From Chamaecrista fasciculata (taxonomy: Eukaryota; Streptophyta; Magnoliopsida; Fabales; Fabaceae): a stretch of 64,000 bases of DNA. Below, piece by piece: positions 1-11,400 of the stretch. A model generated the notes under the pieces. That model had not been told where the DNA came from. It saw only the letters and a program-made list of their open reading frames with translations, and made no database searches. The DNA lies in assembly GCA_003254925.1 (NCBI GenBank), contig QANZ01002469.1, positions 26,332 through 90,331 on the forward strand, given 5' to 3'. Both the position numbers and the translations under genes were made by a program. Position 1 is the first letter of the stretch; each line of letters begins with the position of its first letter.

Positions 1-759
1 TTGGGAAGATTTGATCTTCCAAATTGATTCTCCAAGATTGCATTTGAATTCAAATTATAATATTAAGGTAATATTATAATTAGGAATTCAAGTCCTAAAA
101 TTATGATATTAGTGTAATCTCATAATTTAATAATTTGATAATCATATAATTTTGGGATTCCTTAATTATAATTATCAAAACCTCAAACCTTATATATACA
201 TACTAGCTAAAGTCGACTTTCACCCTAATACTCATGACCCTTGAGAATTTCGACTTTCCTTAGCCAATTCACAAGAGCAAAATTCGATTTTGGCTTTTGG
301 TGAAGAGAGAGAGAAAACACAACCCTAGTTTTCTTAGAGAGAGAAAGTGGCGCAAACCTAAAAGTGTTTTAGGGTTTGTGACAAGGTTGTGTGAGATCAA
401 GGATAGGATTCTTGATCATAGGCGCCATCTAGTCTTGGAATTCGAGAATTGTTCTTGAATCCGAGAACACCGTAGATAAGGCTCCCGGTTCACTTGGAGA
501 AGTGAAAGTGGCAAGCACCTAGGCATCTACCAAACTGTTCGTGTGGATCACCGGTGGAGGGAGCACACTCGGAGTGGACTCCTCATATTCGTAGACACAA
601 AGAACTGCCGATCGATTTGGGTAAACTCTGTTCCTTATACTGATACAGATCCATATAGCGGATTCATTGGGAAAGAAATCGCTATGTGCCTTGTTTTTGG
701 TTTAAATTTTTAAATTTATATTCGTTCCGCTGCGTTGTGTGCATGGCGATTTCCCAACA
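1..759 (+). mobile_element. LTR of a Ty1/copia-type element, cut by the window edge
   Basis: The stretch ends at 759 in TTCCCAACA and the window opens in TTGGGAA. The full LTR would therefore start about two bases outside the window with TGTTGGGAA, an inverted match to its end. Just before the end lies the run TTCCGCTGCG, common near the 3' ends of plant copia LTRs. A leader-like, GA-rich stretch occurs at about 300-400. No tRNA primer site follows 759, so this is a solo LTR or the 3' LTR of an element lying to the left. Family placement is an inference from the LTR end only. Confidence 0.7.
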
Positions 760-1265
760 GAATCCAATGTATCTTCAATGTTGATCGCCTTTGATGAATT
801 CTTGTATAACGTAAATGATTTTTGAACCGGTGGACGAGACTAAACTTTCTTTCCTTTTCCTTTTTCTTTTATAGTGATAGAGGGTCCTTTCTTCTTGGTA
901 GGAGGAGCAGTGGGTGCATCTTCAGAGAATTCCTCATGTGTTTCCTCAACATCAGAGTCCAAAGCTTCAATGGTCTTGTTGGATTTCAAGTAGCTCAAAA
1001 GCAACTTGTCATAGCTCGCTTGTTTTGAGGTTTGTTTAGTGGATTCATTGATAAATGAGATGTCATAAACTGAGCAACAAGAGTAATGGTCATATTATAG
1101 GGAATAGTGGAATACCATTGAACTCCCCCTCAAGGAATGCTTATAAGATAGAATGAGGAAAGGAACATCCAAAATATAAGCATTCCTAATAGAAATACAA
1201 AATAAAAACTTGAAACTAAGAATAAATTTTTAAAAATAGAAATACAAAATAAAACAATTTTTTTT
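760..1265. other. Unassigned stretch beside the LTR
   Basis: No host gene is recognised. On the minus strand an open stretch at about 820-1050 reads as a Glu/Asp- and Lys-rich peptide with a run like APTAPPTKKKGPS. Such sequence occurs in plant transposon-related proteins of unknown role. There is no start, splice pattern or domain to support a gene. Confidence 0.3.
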
Positions 1266-1445
1266 CGATTAAGTCATGGGTATCCCCCGCTTATCCGTGT
1301 AACGATCTAAGCGAAGACTAATCCCATTCGGGCCTCAGAGACAAAATGGCCAGAGCCCTCCCAACATTGTCGACTCTAGGGATCGAACTTGGGTCCTCTC
1401 CCTAGGATGTAGCTCGCCTAGCCCCTACACTAAACACTTGTTGGT
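1266..1445 (-). mobile_element. tRNA-derived SINE, family 1, copy 1
   Basis: Read on the minus strand it starts CCAACAAGTGTTTAGTG. It carries an A-box-like stretch (AGTGTAGGGGCTAGGCG) and a B box (AAGTTCGATCC), as in RNA polymerase III promoters derived from tRNA. It is flanked by the direct repeat AAACAATTTTTT at 1252-1263 and 1446-1457, the target duplication of retroposition. A sister copy at 53254-53421 shares nearly the whole length. No tRNA fold with anticodon is seen, so it is not a tRNA gene. Confidence 0.85.
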
Positions 1446-1457
1446 AAACAATTTTTT

Positions 1458-2100
1458 CTTTTTAAAGAAACCAAAATTGACCCTAAAGTTTGTTTGGTTT
1501 CTTTACTTTCGGTTTTTATTTGACTAGAAATAGAAAATATGATAGAAAATGTATTAAAAAGTATTTCTTAGAAAATATTATCTAAAACAGCCTAAAAATA
1601 AAAAATCAAAAAAATATTTACAGTATCTCTTAAAACTAACTTGTCATATTTTATAACTTTTATACAATCATAAAGTCTTTTAATATATTATTGTAATCAT
1701 TTAATAATAACTGAATTTCAAAACACATAAAAATTATAAATATTCAAATTTTTATAAATTAAATATAATATAAATAAGATTATAATTTTAAATTTATAAA
1801 AAAAATATTTCCTAAAATGAAAATTAAATTCAAATTTAAAGAATAGAAATAAAAAATAAAAAACAAGAAACAAGCATGCTTGATTCCAATATGTAAAAAT
1901 AACTTTTGGAATTCAGAACACCTCTATATATATATTTTTAAATATTTTTAAATGAAAAAATATTTTTTGAATTTTAAAACCAAATAAAAAAACAATTATG
2001 AAACACATATTTTAATTTTAATTTTGTTTGTTTTTTACCAATATGAAACAATTTTCACATAAAAAGAATTATAAACAGGCCCAAAATCACCCTATATATC
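1458..2100. other. AT-rich intergenic stretch, no gene seen
   Basis: Very AT-rich with many A and T runs. No coding frame, domain or paired repeat is recognised. It separates the SINE from the ARP4 promoter. Confidence 0.6.
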
Positions 2101-2412
2101 GCAGTTTTGTTTCTTGTAAGAGCCCATTAATCATTGAAGCCCACAGTTTGAAGTTTGAACACCCTAGATAGTTCATTTCATCGGCAAAATCCGTCCGATA
2201 GTTTCCACCACCTCGTACTTGCGCCCATTACCGACGTCCGTTCGGCGATACGACGGCCGACGAGTTGCCGCCGTGTCGGTAAATCTTAGCTTCTGAGCTT
2301 CCTTCTTGCTTTCTTTCAGTGTTTCTAAAACCCTAGGAAAATCTAGAGAGAAATTTTTAAAACCCTTTTAAAACCCTAGTTTTCTCTTCAGAACCACTGG
2401 AAAACTTCAGTC
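2101..2412 (+). promoter_or_regulatory. ARP4 promoter and 5' untranslated region
   Basis: Two GCCCA motifs lie at 2122-2126 and 2139-2143. Two teloboxes (AAACCCTAG) lie at 2328-2336 and 2371-2379, with a near match at about 2360. GCCCA/site II plus telobox is a known arrangement in plant promoters of growth-linked and housekeeping genes, where TCP and Myb-like factors bind. The transcription start is not visible, but the teloboxes probably lie in the 5' UTR because of their closeness to the ATG at 2413. No clear TATA box was seen. Confidence 0.6.
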
Positions 2413-5400
2413 ATGTATGGTGGTGGTGAGTATAAATTTTACTTTTTCTGGGTACTATTTCCGTTATTTATGTTGTCCCTTCTGAACATTCTCATCTTTC
2501 ATTTTTTTTTTTCGTCAAATGTGGTGTCTTTTGGGTAACATCAGATGAAGTATCGGCAATTGTGATTGATTTGGGCTCCCACACTTGCAAAGCTGGCTAC
2601 GCTGGTGAAGATGCTCCCAAGGCTGTGTTTCCCTCAGTAAGTGTTGGCTGGACCTTTTTTTTTCCTTTTCCTTTTCACTTTTGTATTGTTTTGATTGATT
2701 GGAGTCTTTTATTATTGCATTGCTAATTATTGTACGAAGCACTGATACATTTAGTGGTGATAAGCTTTACTTCTTTTTTGTGTATTTGCATTAGTGATTA
2801 ACATGGAACTTATACATTCAATTGATGGTTTGCTGATTGATAGTGTGTAAAGTTTTCAAGATATTTTGACTTGTATTCAATGAAACATGGACACTTATTG
2901 AAGGAGTGTCGCACACATGTCCGTGTCCGGCACGTGTTTGACACAATGCTAGTCATGCCACATGATCATGAGTGTCAAAATTAAAAATCATTTTTTTACA
3001 TCTCTGTTTTAATGAAAAATAGAAAAAATGACACATATGGCAGATTCATGAATAGATATTGTAGTTTTTTTAGGTTTCATCAATATTTATGGATATTTAG
3101 TTGTCTCTTCATTTTTTTTGGAATTATAATATATAATATATAATATATATATATACATATATGCCGTGTCTGTGTTATGTAATTTCTAGAATTTAGCGTG
3201 TCGACGTGTTTGTGTCAGCGTCTGTGCTTCAGCTTATATTTAATTATTTATTTAGGTTGTGGGAGCAATAGATCAAATGGACATTGATGAACCTGATAAT
3301 ACTGAAAAGAACTCTGCTCCTAATGTGGATTCCAAGAACAATGTCAGAAATGATTCTGAAAAAACCAAGGGAAAGCGAAAATTGTATGTAGGATCACAGT
3401 CCTTAGGATACCGCAGAGACCATATGGAGGTAACCCTTTCTAATGATCTGCACTGGATTTGTAAAGGTATTTTACAATAATTGGTTTTTTTCATCTATTT
3501 GTGCTTTGCCATTAGGTATTGTCCCCATTAAAAGATGGAATTGTTGCTGACTGGGATATTGTTGACAGCATATGGGATCATGCTTTCAGGTTTTTACTGA
3601 TTCTCTTGTAGTAGTGATGATTCTTTTCAAAACTTGGTTGAACAGCACATTTTCTATGTATGATAATGTCTTCTCTTTTTTCCCCTTTCTGGGTTCTTAT
3701 GGTAGTTTTCTACTGATCAATTTATCTCTTTCATACATTAGGAATTAATTATCTAGTAACGGGTCATTTTTATTTTTATTCTTTTAAAGGGAATGCCTAC
3801 TGATTGATCCTAAAGAGCATCCAATGCTACTTGCAGAACCTTCATCTAACACTCAACAACAGAGGGAAAGGTATTCTGGTTGTAGTTCATCCATTCAATT
3901 TTCTTTTAGAAGCATTATGAATTATTTCATGTTGAGTAATAGAGTTATGCAACATGTAGAGTTTAGTTTGATTTGTATCTGACAGGACAGCAGAGCTTAT
4001 GTTTGAAAAGTATAAAGTACCTGCATTGTTTTTGGCCAAGAATGCTGTAAGTGATTAGTTCTTTACTTCTCTATACCTTCAATTTGCAGCATATAAATTA
4101 TTGAGCGAGAAAAGGAATTGCTGGAAATTTATTTCTATGTTATATGAACTTTAAATCAATGAATCAGTTAATATAGGTTTATTTCTCAACACCAGGTTCT
4201 TACAGCTTTTGCATCAGGACGTGCTACAGCATTAGTTGTTGATGGGTAAGAAATCTCACGTTGATGACTAGTAGTTTGGATCTTAATCTCTGGTGATTTT
4301 AATACACATAGCTGATCCTTTTTTTTATTTCTGTTTTTTCATTTTTAAATTGTAAGATATATATGCTCAAGAGTAAAGTTATCGTTTTCAGTGTGTTAGA
4401 TGTTTTTTGTCACTAAACATAGTTAATTGAGAGCAAGTGACTTTACTTTATTTAGTAGCTGGTTAAAATGTTATATATGCAATATTGTAAAAATAAATGA
4501 CACTATCAGAAAGCTGTTGTCTCAAATTTTCTGATTTTATTAGTGGGTGCAACTTGATACTCTCTGTTAGTGGTGATATTGACTTACACTTTAAGCAATG
4601 GATGTGATATTAATGAGTATTCTCAAGGTTTTGAGCTGTAGGTTATCATATATGGACACAAAAACACTTATACCATGTTAATGACATTATCTCAGTTTTC
4701 AGTTATTAACTATAAGTCCATAATTGGTTTTATTAACTTCTCTAAGAATCTTTATTTATTTATTTTGGGAAACCCCATTATTCTTACACCATCTGAGGCA
4801 CCTGTTTTGAAAAGAAAATTGTTCTCAAGTTTCAAATTGTGGAAAAATGAAGAAACTTTGGTTTAGCAAAGGTTTGATTCTTCAATATTGGGAGAGAACA
4901 AGAGAACAAAATGAAGAAACTTTGGTTTAGCAAAGGTTTGATTCTTTAAATCTGACTATAAAATAATATTGTGTTGAGAAGATCTATCAATGATGAGAGT
5001 GGCACAATCAATCGTTTGTTGAACTTTTGGAAGACTGAATGATGTACGTGGACTGTTTAACAGATCATGAAGAGGACAACTGTTTTGGTGAGAAAAAACT
5101 TCGGTTGGATTTATTTTGTAAGTATAATGGATATATGATGGAATGAAATTCTGATCAAGCCATTATCTTGATATTCTGCTGTAGGATGGTTTGAATTCAA
5201 TCAAGTGATTGCACAACACAACCAAAATTTTGAAACTTGGGAATAACTAGGCATAATGGAAGTACAAATATGCAAGTATTAAGTTCAAGATTTCATAATA
5301 ACTAGGCATTGGTATATAATATTCTTAAGCACTGAAGATATTTAGGTATAACATACCAAGATATTTAGGATTTAAGTTTGGGATGAAAATTATGAAAGGA

Positions 5401-8400
5401 TGGATACAATTTGTGATCTATAGAAGTTGACATAGTCTAAAACTCAAGATGTGAGATGCTTGTAATGGGATATTGAATCTAGTGTTGCAATTTTATACTT
5501 ACATATAGGATGGCGATGATGGATACAATTTGTGATCTAACGCCATAAAGAAAATGAGGCATTTTAAAGAAATTGATCTCGTTTTATAAATTTGGTTCAC
5601 AATTTGTATAGCATGAATCTATTTGATTCATCGTGTGATTGTTACATAATTACATATCATCAGGAGTGTTAGAAATTTCTCTTAATTGTCTCGTTTTGGT
5701 GATTTAATGTGATGAGCCTTTGCTAGGTCACAAACTGAGGTCCTTCATTTTTTATATGAAATTTTTCAGGCTAAAGCAATTTGGCTGTTTGAGTATTTGG
5801 GTGTTATTTGGACTTCTCTACTTGAACTAATTGTGGCGATTTGCAACATTTCCTATTTGAAATTCCACACTTTCCCTATTTTGTTTTCTTTTTTTTTGCC
5901 GGATGTATTGTTCAAGTTCGCGATTACAATTTCTCAATTAGGTTTAAATTTATTCTATTGAGCATTTTGTTTATGCTATAGACAAATCATTTACATGATA
6001 ATTTTGAAGTTATTTTCATTGTTTTTGAGTCGTGCATTTCTATAAAATTTACAATTCATAATTTGAAAATTCGCCTCTGATTCTCAATTCTGTTCTTATG
6101 TTTATGAATGCTCATTGCTAGCTCTTGGTTATTAAGATTATTTGTGTTTGTGTCAATCATTTTTTTTGGTTGCCCACCATGTGTTTGAGGCTTTGCCCCG
6201 ACTAATCCAGATTCGATCCGTGTTGCGCACCTGGCTATGGTGGGAGAGTTTTCCAATAGGGGGGTAACTGCATTCACAAGGTCTCGAATGTGATTTTTAT
6301 TCTGCGGAATTATTTCTTGGGAATGTGATTCCCGAGAATATTGAGAAATTTGTTCGGATGAGTTAAAACATTTATGGGATTATTTTACAATATTCCCGTG
6401 AATATTGCATTCTTGTGTTTGGTTCAACTTTGATGTTCTTGGGAATGTTTAGTACTTTTCTAAACATGCCCTTGATTTTTTATCCTTGCAAATATGTGTA
6501 TCCTCCTATTTGTTGTTTTGTTCATCAAATCCTGTCTTTTCACTTCTTTCCCAATTCTTTCTTGATTTCTCCATTATAGAATTTTGATGCTCAAAACCAT
6601 TAACCATACTGGATGCATGCACATGTGATTGTTTGGTTTGGGCAGAAGGATAATTTTTTATTCCTATTTTTATTTTTCATTCCCTAACTTCGGACAAGGT
6701 AGAGAGCATAACTATATTTTTCTACATACACACATTTTTCTTTAAAAAAATTGTACTCTGTTTCTGCATGATTAAAAAAATAATTCTATCGAAATTTTAA
6801 TATGCAAATAGCATTAATAATGTTATCGAAATTATTAATTCAAACATAATTGACATAATTCTCAAAACAACAAAACAAAGTACGCTAAAATAATTAGCTA
6901 AGTTTTGCAAAGGTAGTTTAGTCAATTTACTTAGAGTAAAATAATCTCATCCCATGAGATTAGAGTATTCCCACCCCCTTAGGCGGGATTAAAAACCTAA
7001 AGATTCATGAGATCATTCTTGGGAATATAACATTCTGAGGATTATTTTTTTTTAAGCTGCGTACTAAACGCAAGATTATCTCCGAGATTATTTTTTTAGA
7101 CCGTGTACTAAACACTTCCTTAGGGTCTTGGGGCATCTTTTGCCTTTTACTTCCTTGCTTGCATCACCCATAATTGGATGAAACTTTGGGTTGGTTATGT
7201 ATGAAGGACAACTCACCTGTCTGTGTTACTTTTGTGACACATTTTTGACAATTATTATTAGTATTTTTTCATGTTCAAAACTTCAAATATTATTATCTTT
7301 TGGTAAGACATGTGAATATGACTCAGCGTGACATTGTTTGCACCCAAGTTGAGTACACAACTTAAGTATAGTTGACACAGAAAAGGGAGAAGACCAAAAT
7401 TTAAGTAGAATGACGGATTATAAAGCACATTTTAATGAGGAAATTAATTTTTTTCCCCTCATCTTTGTTGTACTTGAGTATTTTGAATATATGTATATAT
7501 ATACATAGTAACAACTTGTTATATAGTGGATTCAATTTAAAAAATAAGAGTGTAAGATGAATATAGAATGATACTAGTTGTGTTTTTTGTAGGAGTATAG
7601 CATTATTAAATTATAGGCCATCTCATGTCATAATCTAATATCTAATATCTAATCTAATATATTTTTTAAAATTAATGTGTCAAGAGTGTGTGTTAGATGT
7701 CAGTGTTAGTGCTTGTGCTTTGTCTTGAATAGGATTCAAAACTCCTTTTAAACCCTCTTTTGTCTTTTCTCAAAAGGACTTATGTAAAAATTGTTTAAGT
7801 TCATATTGCCCAATAGTGCATGCCAATGGCTTGCCATAACTGGGCCAAATATAGTTGGCAGCAGGCATTGAGAAATAGTGCACCTCCTCTACAACTATGG
7901 ACATGGACATCTTTCTAGGACCCAAAATTTTTATGTTCATTATCTAATATTCCTCTATACAATGCTGGAATGAATGCTGATGATTACTTTTCTTATATAT
8001 TCTCATTTACTCAGTGGTGGTGGATCAACTACTGTTGCTCCTGTAAATGATGGTTATGTTCTTCAAAAGGTATTTCCTATTACCCAAATTCTTCATAAAA
8101 AATTGTACTTTACTGTTTCATTTCTTTGTATGAACCATTGATCAACGTTTCATAACCGGCTAGACCAATGACTAGTTTGATTTAAGAGTTAGTATTCAAA
8201 ACATGTCTCATAAATATGTGTTTGAGTGATATTTGATATGATGTAATACATGGATACCAGGAAACACGTTGTTTCAGTTTTTGCAGTCATATAGTTTCTT
8301 TAATATTTTTAGCTAATAAAACAGATTTTAGTGTTATGATAACAGTATTTTATGATGATTTCTGAAACAAAGGTGGGCTATCTGTATGTTTTTTTTTTTT

Positions 8401-11400
8401 TGGCCAGGGGCTATCTGTATGTGCAAGTTACTAATGCAGTTATTGCTTAACTGCGAACTTCTAAATCTATTATTGAGTTTCAATGTGTTTGTTAGCTAAT
8501 ATTTGTTCATTTACGTTGTATATGTATGTTGACTTTTATTCCCTTTTGTGGATAATATTTTAGGAACTAAAGGATTTTTGTTTCATTATAACCTTGTATT
8601 TAGATTGGATCCTTCCTCATATTGCAAGTAGTACTATCTGGTTATTTATATTATTTACCCTTTTATAAAAACCAAAACAGGCTGTGGCAACTTCTCCTAT
8701 TGGAGGAGAATTTCTTACAGAGTGCTTGATGAAAAGTTTGGAAAGTAAAGGTATTGCGGTGAGTGGCAAACATTGGGCTTTTTCTTTTTTGAGTTCTGAA
8801 GTTCATTTGATGCTGAGTTGCTATATTTTTATCCACCTGTTCATGTATTCCTTTTCTTGGTCATTGTAGATAAAACCCAGGTATTCCTTTAAGAGAAAGG
8901 AAATTCGGCCTGGAGAGTTTCAGGTATATCAAGTTGCATTTCATCAACTATAGCTTCCAAGATTTTGTTATTCTTGAAGGACAGAGCATTCTGAGTTTTT
9001 TTTACTCTCTATTTTCACCAAATTTCAAACTTCGGCTACATGAAGCTTTAACCTTTGTGAGATAACCTTTGTTGTTTCTTTTAACTTTATGAATCACTTT
9101 GTTGCTTAAATTAAGCAGTTATGGCTTATATACACATATATTTGGTTTGCTTTTTCATATACATGCAATGGTCAAAGGTTATGCTTCACGCTTGTAATAT
9201 CTTTTAGTATATGATTCATGATTCATTGCTGCAATTTTTTATATTAATGATTTTCTTGCCCTCTTTAATTTTTCTTAAACTTCACAGATTGTAGATGTTG
9301 ATTTTCCAAATACAACTGAAAGCTACAAACTTTACTCCCAGGTCTGTGGACGGCCATAGAGTTTCTGTTCAGATAACATATTTTCTATATCTTTGCTGAC
9401 TGTTTCCATGTGACAGAGGGTTATTGCAAGTGATATCAAGGAATGTGTGTGTCGAGCTCCAGATACTCCTTATGATGGTTTGTGTACCCATTTTCTTCAC
9501 ATAATATAATGTTTTGAATCCCATTGATCCTGTAGATTGTATTCTTCCGAAGATATATATGGATAACTAACATATAATGGCATTTTATAGAATTTTTACT
9601 CGTATGACTTTTCAATATCTATAATTCCTTTCCAGTATAGTTTTTTAAGATTATTCGATCTTTCTGGTTTTAGTACTGTATCATAACCAATTTCTTTTGT
9701 GACAATCCTTATTTTTATGTTTTATGGCAGAGAGTGCATATTCAAACATCCCTATGACCCCATATGAGCTTCCTGATGGCCAGTGAGTCCAAGTTAATTT
9801 TTTCTTAAAGAAATTATAGTGTACATTGGAGTGCATTTCAACTTTGAACCACTTGCTTTCTTTCAGCATCTTTTCATTTGAAACCATTTTTGTTGTATTT
9901 TATGTTTTCATTATTATAACTTAGTATTGCATATGACACAGGACTATTGAAATTGGAGCTGATAGATTCAAGATTCCAGATGTTCTTTTTAATCCATCCC
10001 TGGTTCAGGTTGTAGCCTGCATGCACAGAAGATCCTCAGTCTGATTTTTTATTTTTCAACTGATAGTGTTTGTGATATGATATTCTAGGCTTCATTAAAT
10101 GCAAAATTTTGAGAACTAGTTGGGTGAATCATGTATTCTCAAAATAAATTTAATTAAGGAATGTTGTGAATTGTTGATTGTGGAGATTTTCTCGTGTCTG
10201 TTTTGTTCGAAGGCTGGGGCTTGGGATTGAAGACTGCATTATAAAATTTGTTTTATGGCCTAGCTACTGAAATCCTAATATCCTTGTAATGAAAGTGGAT
10301 CTTGCATGTGTTTTTTTCAGTCAGCTGCGCTTCCTAGCTGTTGCTTCAGCTGACCATTTTTTGCTGGAGAACAATTTACCTATCGCACTATTGTGACTTC
10401 CCTTTGGGATAGGGTGACACTCTGGGATATTTAGTTTTCGTGCGGAATATATTAGGCTTCTTTGATTAATCATATCCTAAGCATATAGGCAAAGAAATTG
10501 TTTGCTGCCAAAGTATTGATGTGGCTAGAACATTAAATGTGGTAGGTGAAGTTGGGGTCTTTAAATATGTATGCAAATCCCATTGTAGTGCACTGATCTA
10601 TTCAAAGTAATTCAAGTCAATTCAATTCACTCCATTCAGAAAACAGAAATTCAACAATTATAACCTAATATTATATCCACTCAAACTGTATTTCTAGTCT
10701 TTGTTAACTTTGGTTTTGATGTTGTTTTTCATCTTGTTTCTTTTCTGTAGATGTGTAGTGACTTATATATGACTGCTTTTGCAACCTGATTTAGGCTTGT
10801 TAGTTTCTAGTTTCCTCTACTCAGTTTGGAGCTAAAATTATTAGCTTCTCAAAGGTTTTGCCCATAGAACATTGGTTGCATGATGAAGCTTTCTATCAAA
10901 GTCCTGTATAAGTTTCTGAGTTCCTAATGTGAAACCACCTTTAGCTATGTGAATTCTATGGTGTTGAATGCATTTATATTTACTACGTGGCCGGTCGTTC
11001 GGTTTGTCAGCGTGTTTCTGTTCACTAAATTTCTTTTACTGCTCTAACATAAACAACAGACAATTCCTGGGATGGAGAGCTTCGCAGAGATTGCTCCTTC
11101 AGTACGTGGTCTGCCACAGATGGTAATTAAATAATTAAAGTGCATGTCCTCAGGCTTTGGTTTTTCTTCTCTCCTTTGACATGATTCAATTCCTTTCTTG
11201 TTAAATGTGCAGGTTATAGAGAGTATTAATAAATGTGACGTGGACATCCGAAGAGAATTATTTAGTAGCATACTGGTAATGTTGATCATGTCATCTTGTT
11301 GTGCATGCTTAGGCACGTTGTTGCTCTACTCTGGATAAAATTACTTTAGCATGTACATCTTTGGTGCATAGTTGCTATTGGTCTGGCGCAGGATGGTCAA

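Noticed and set aside
1266-1445. A and B boxes read as a tRNA gene
   Set aside because: No cloverleaf or anticodon arm; target duplications and a second copy show a SINE. The same holds for 21390-21638 and 53254-53421.
4846-4948. Repeated 37-bp unit as a CRISPR-like array
   Set aside because: Only two units, in a plant intron. It is a simple tandem duplication.
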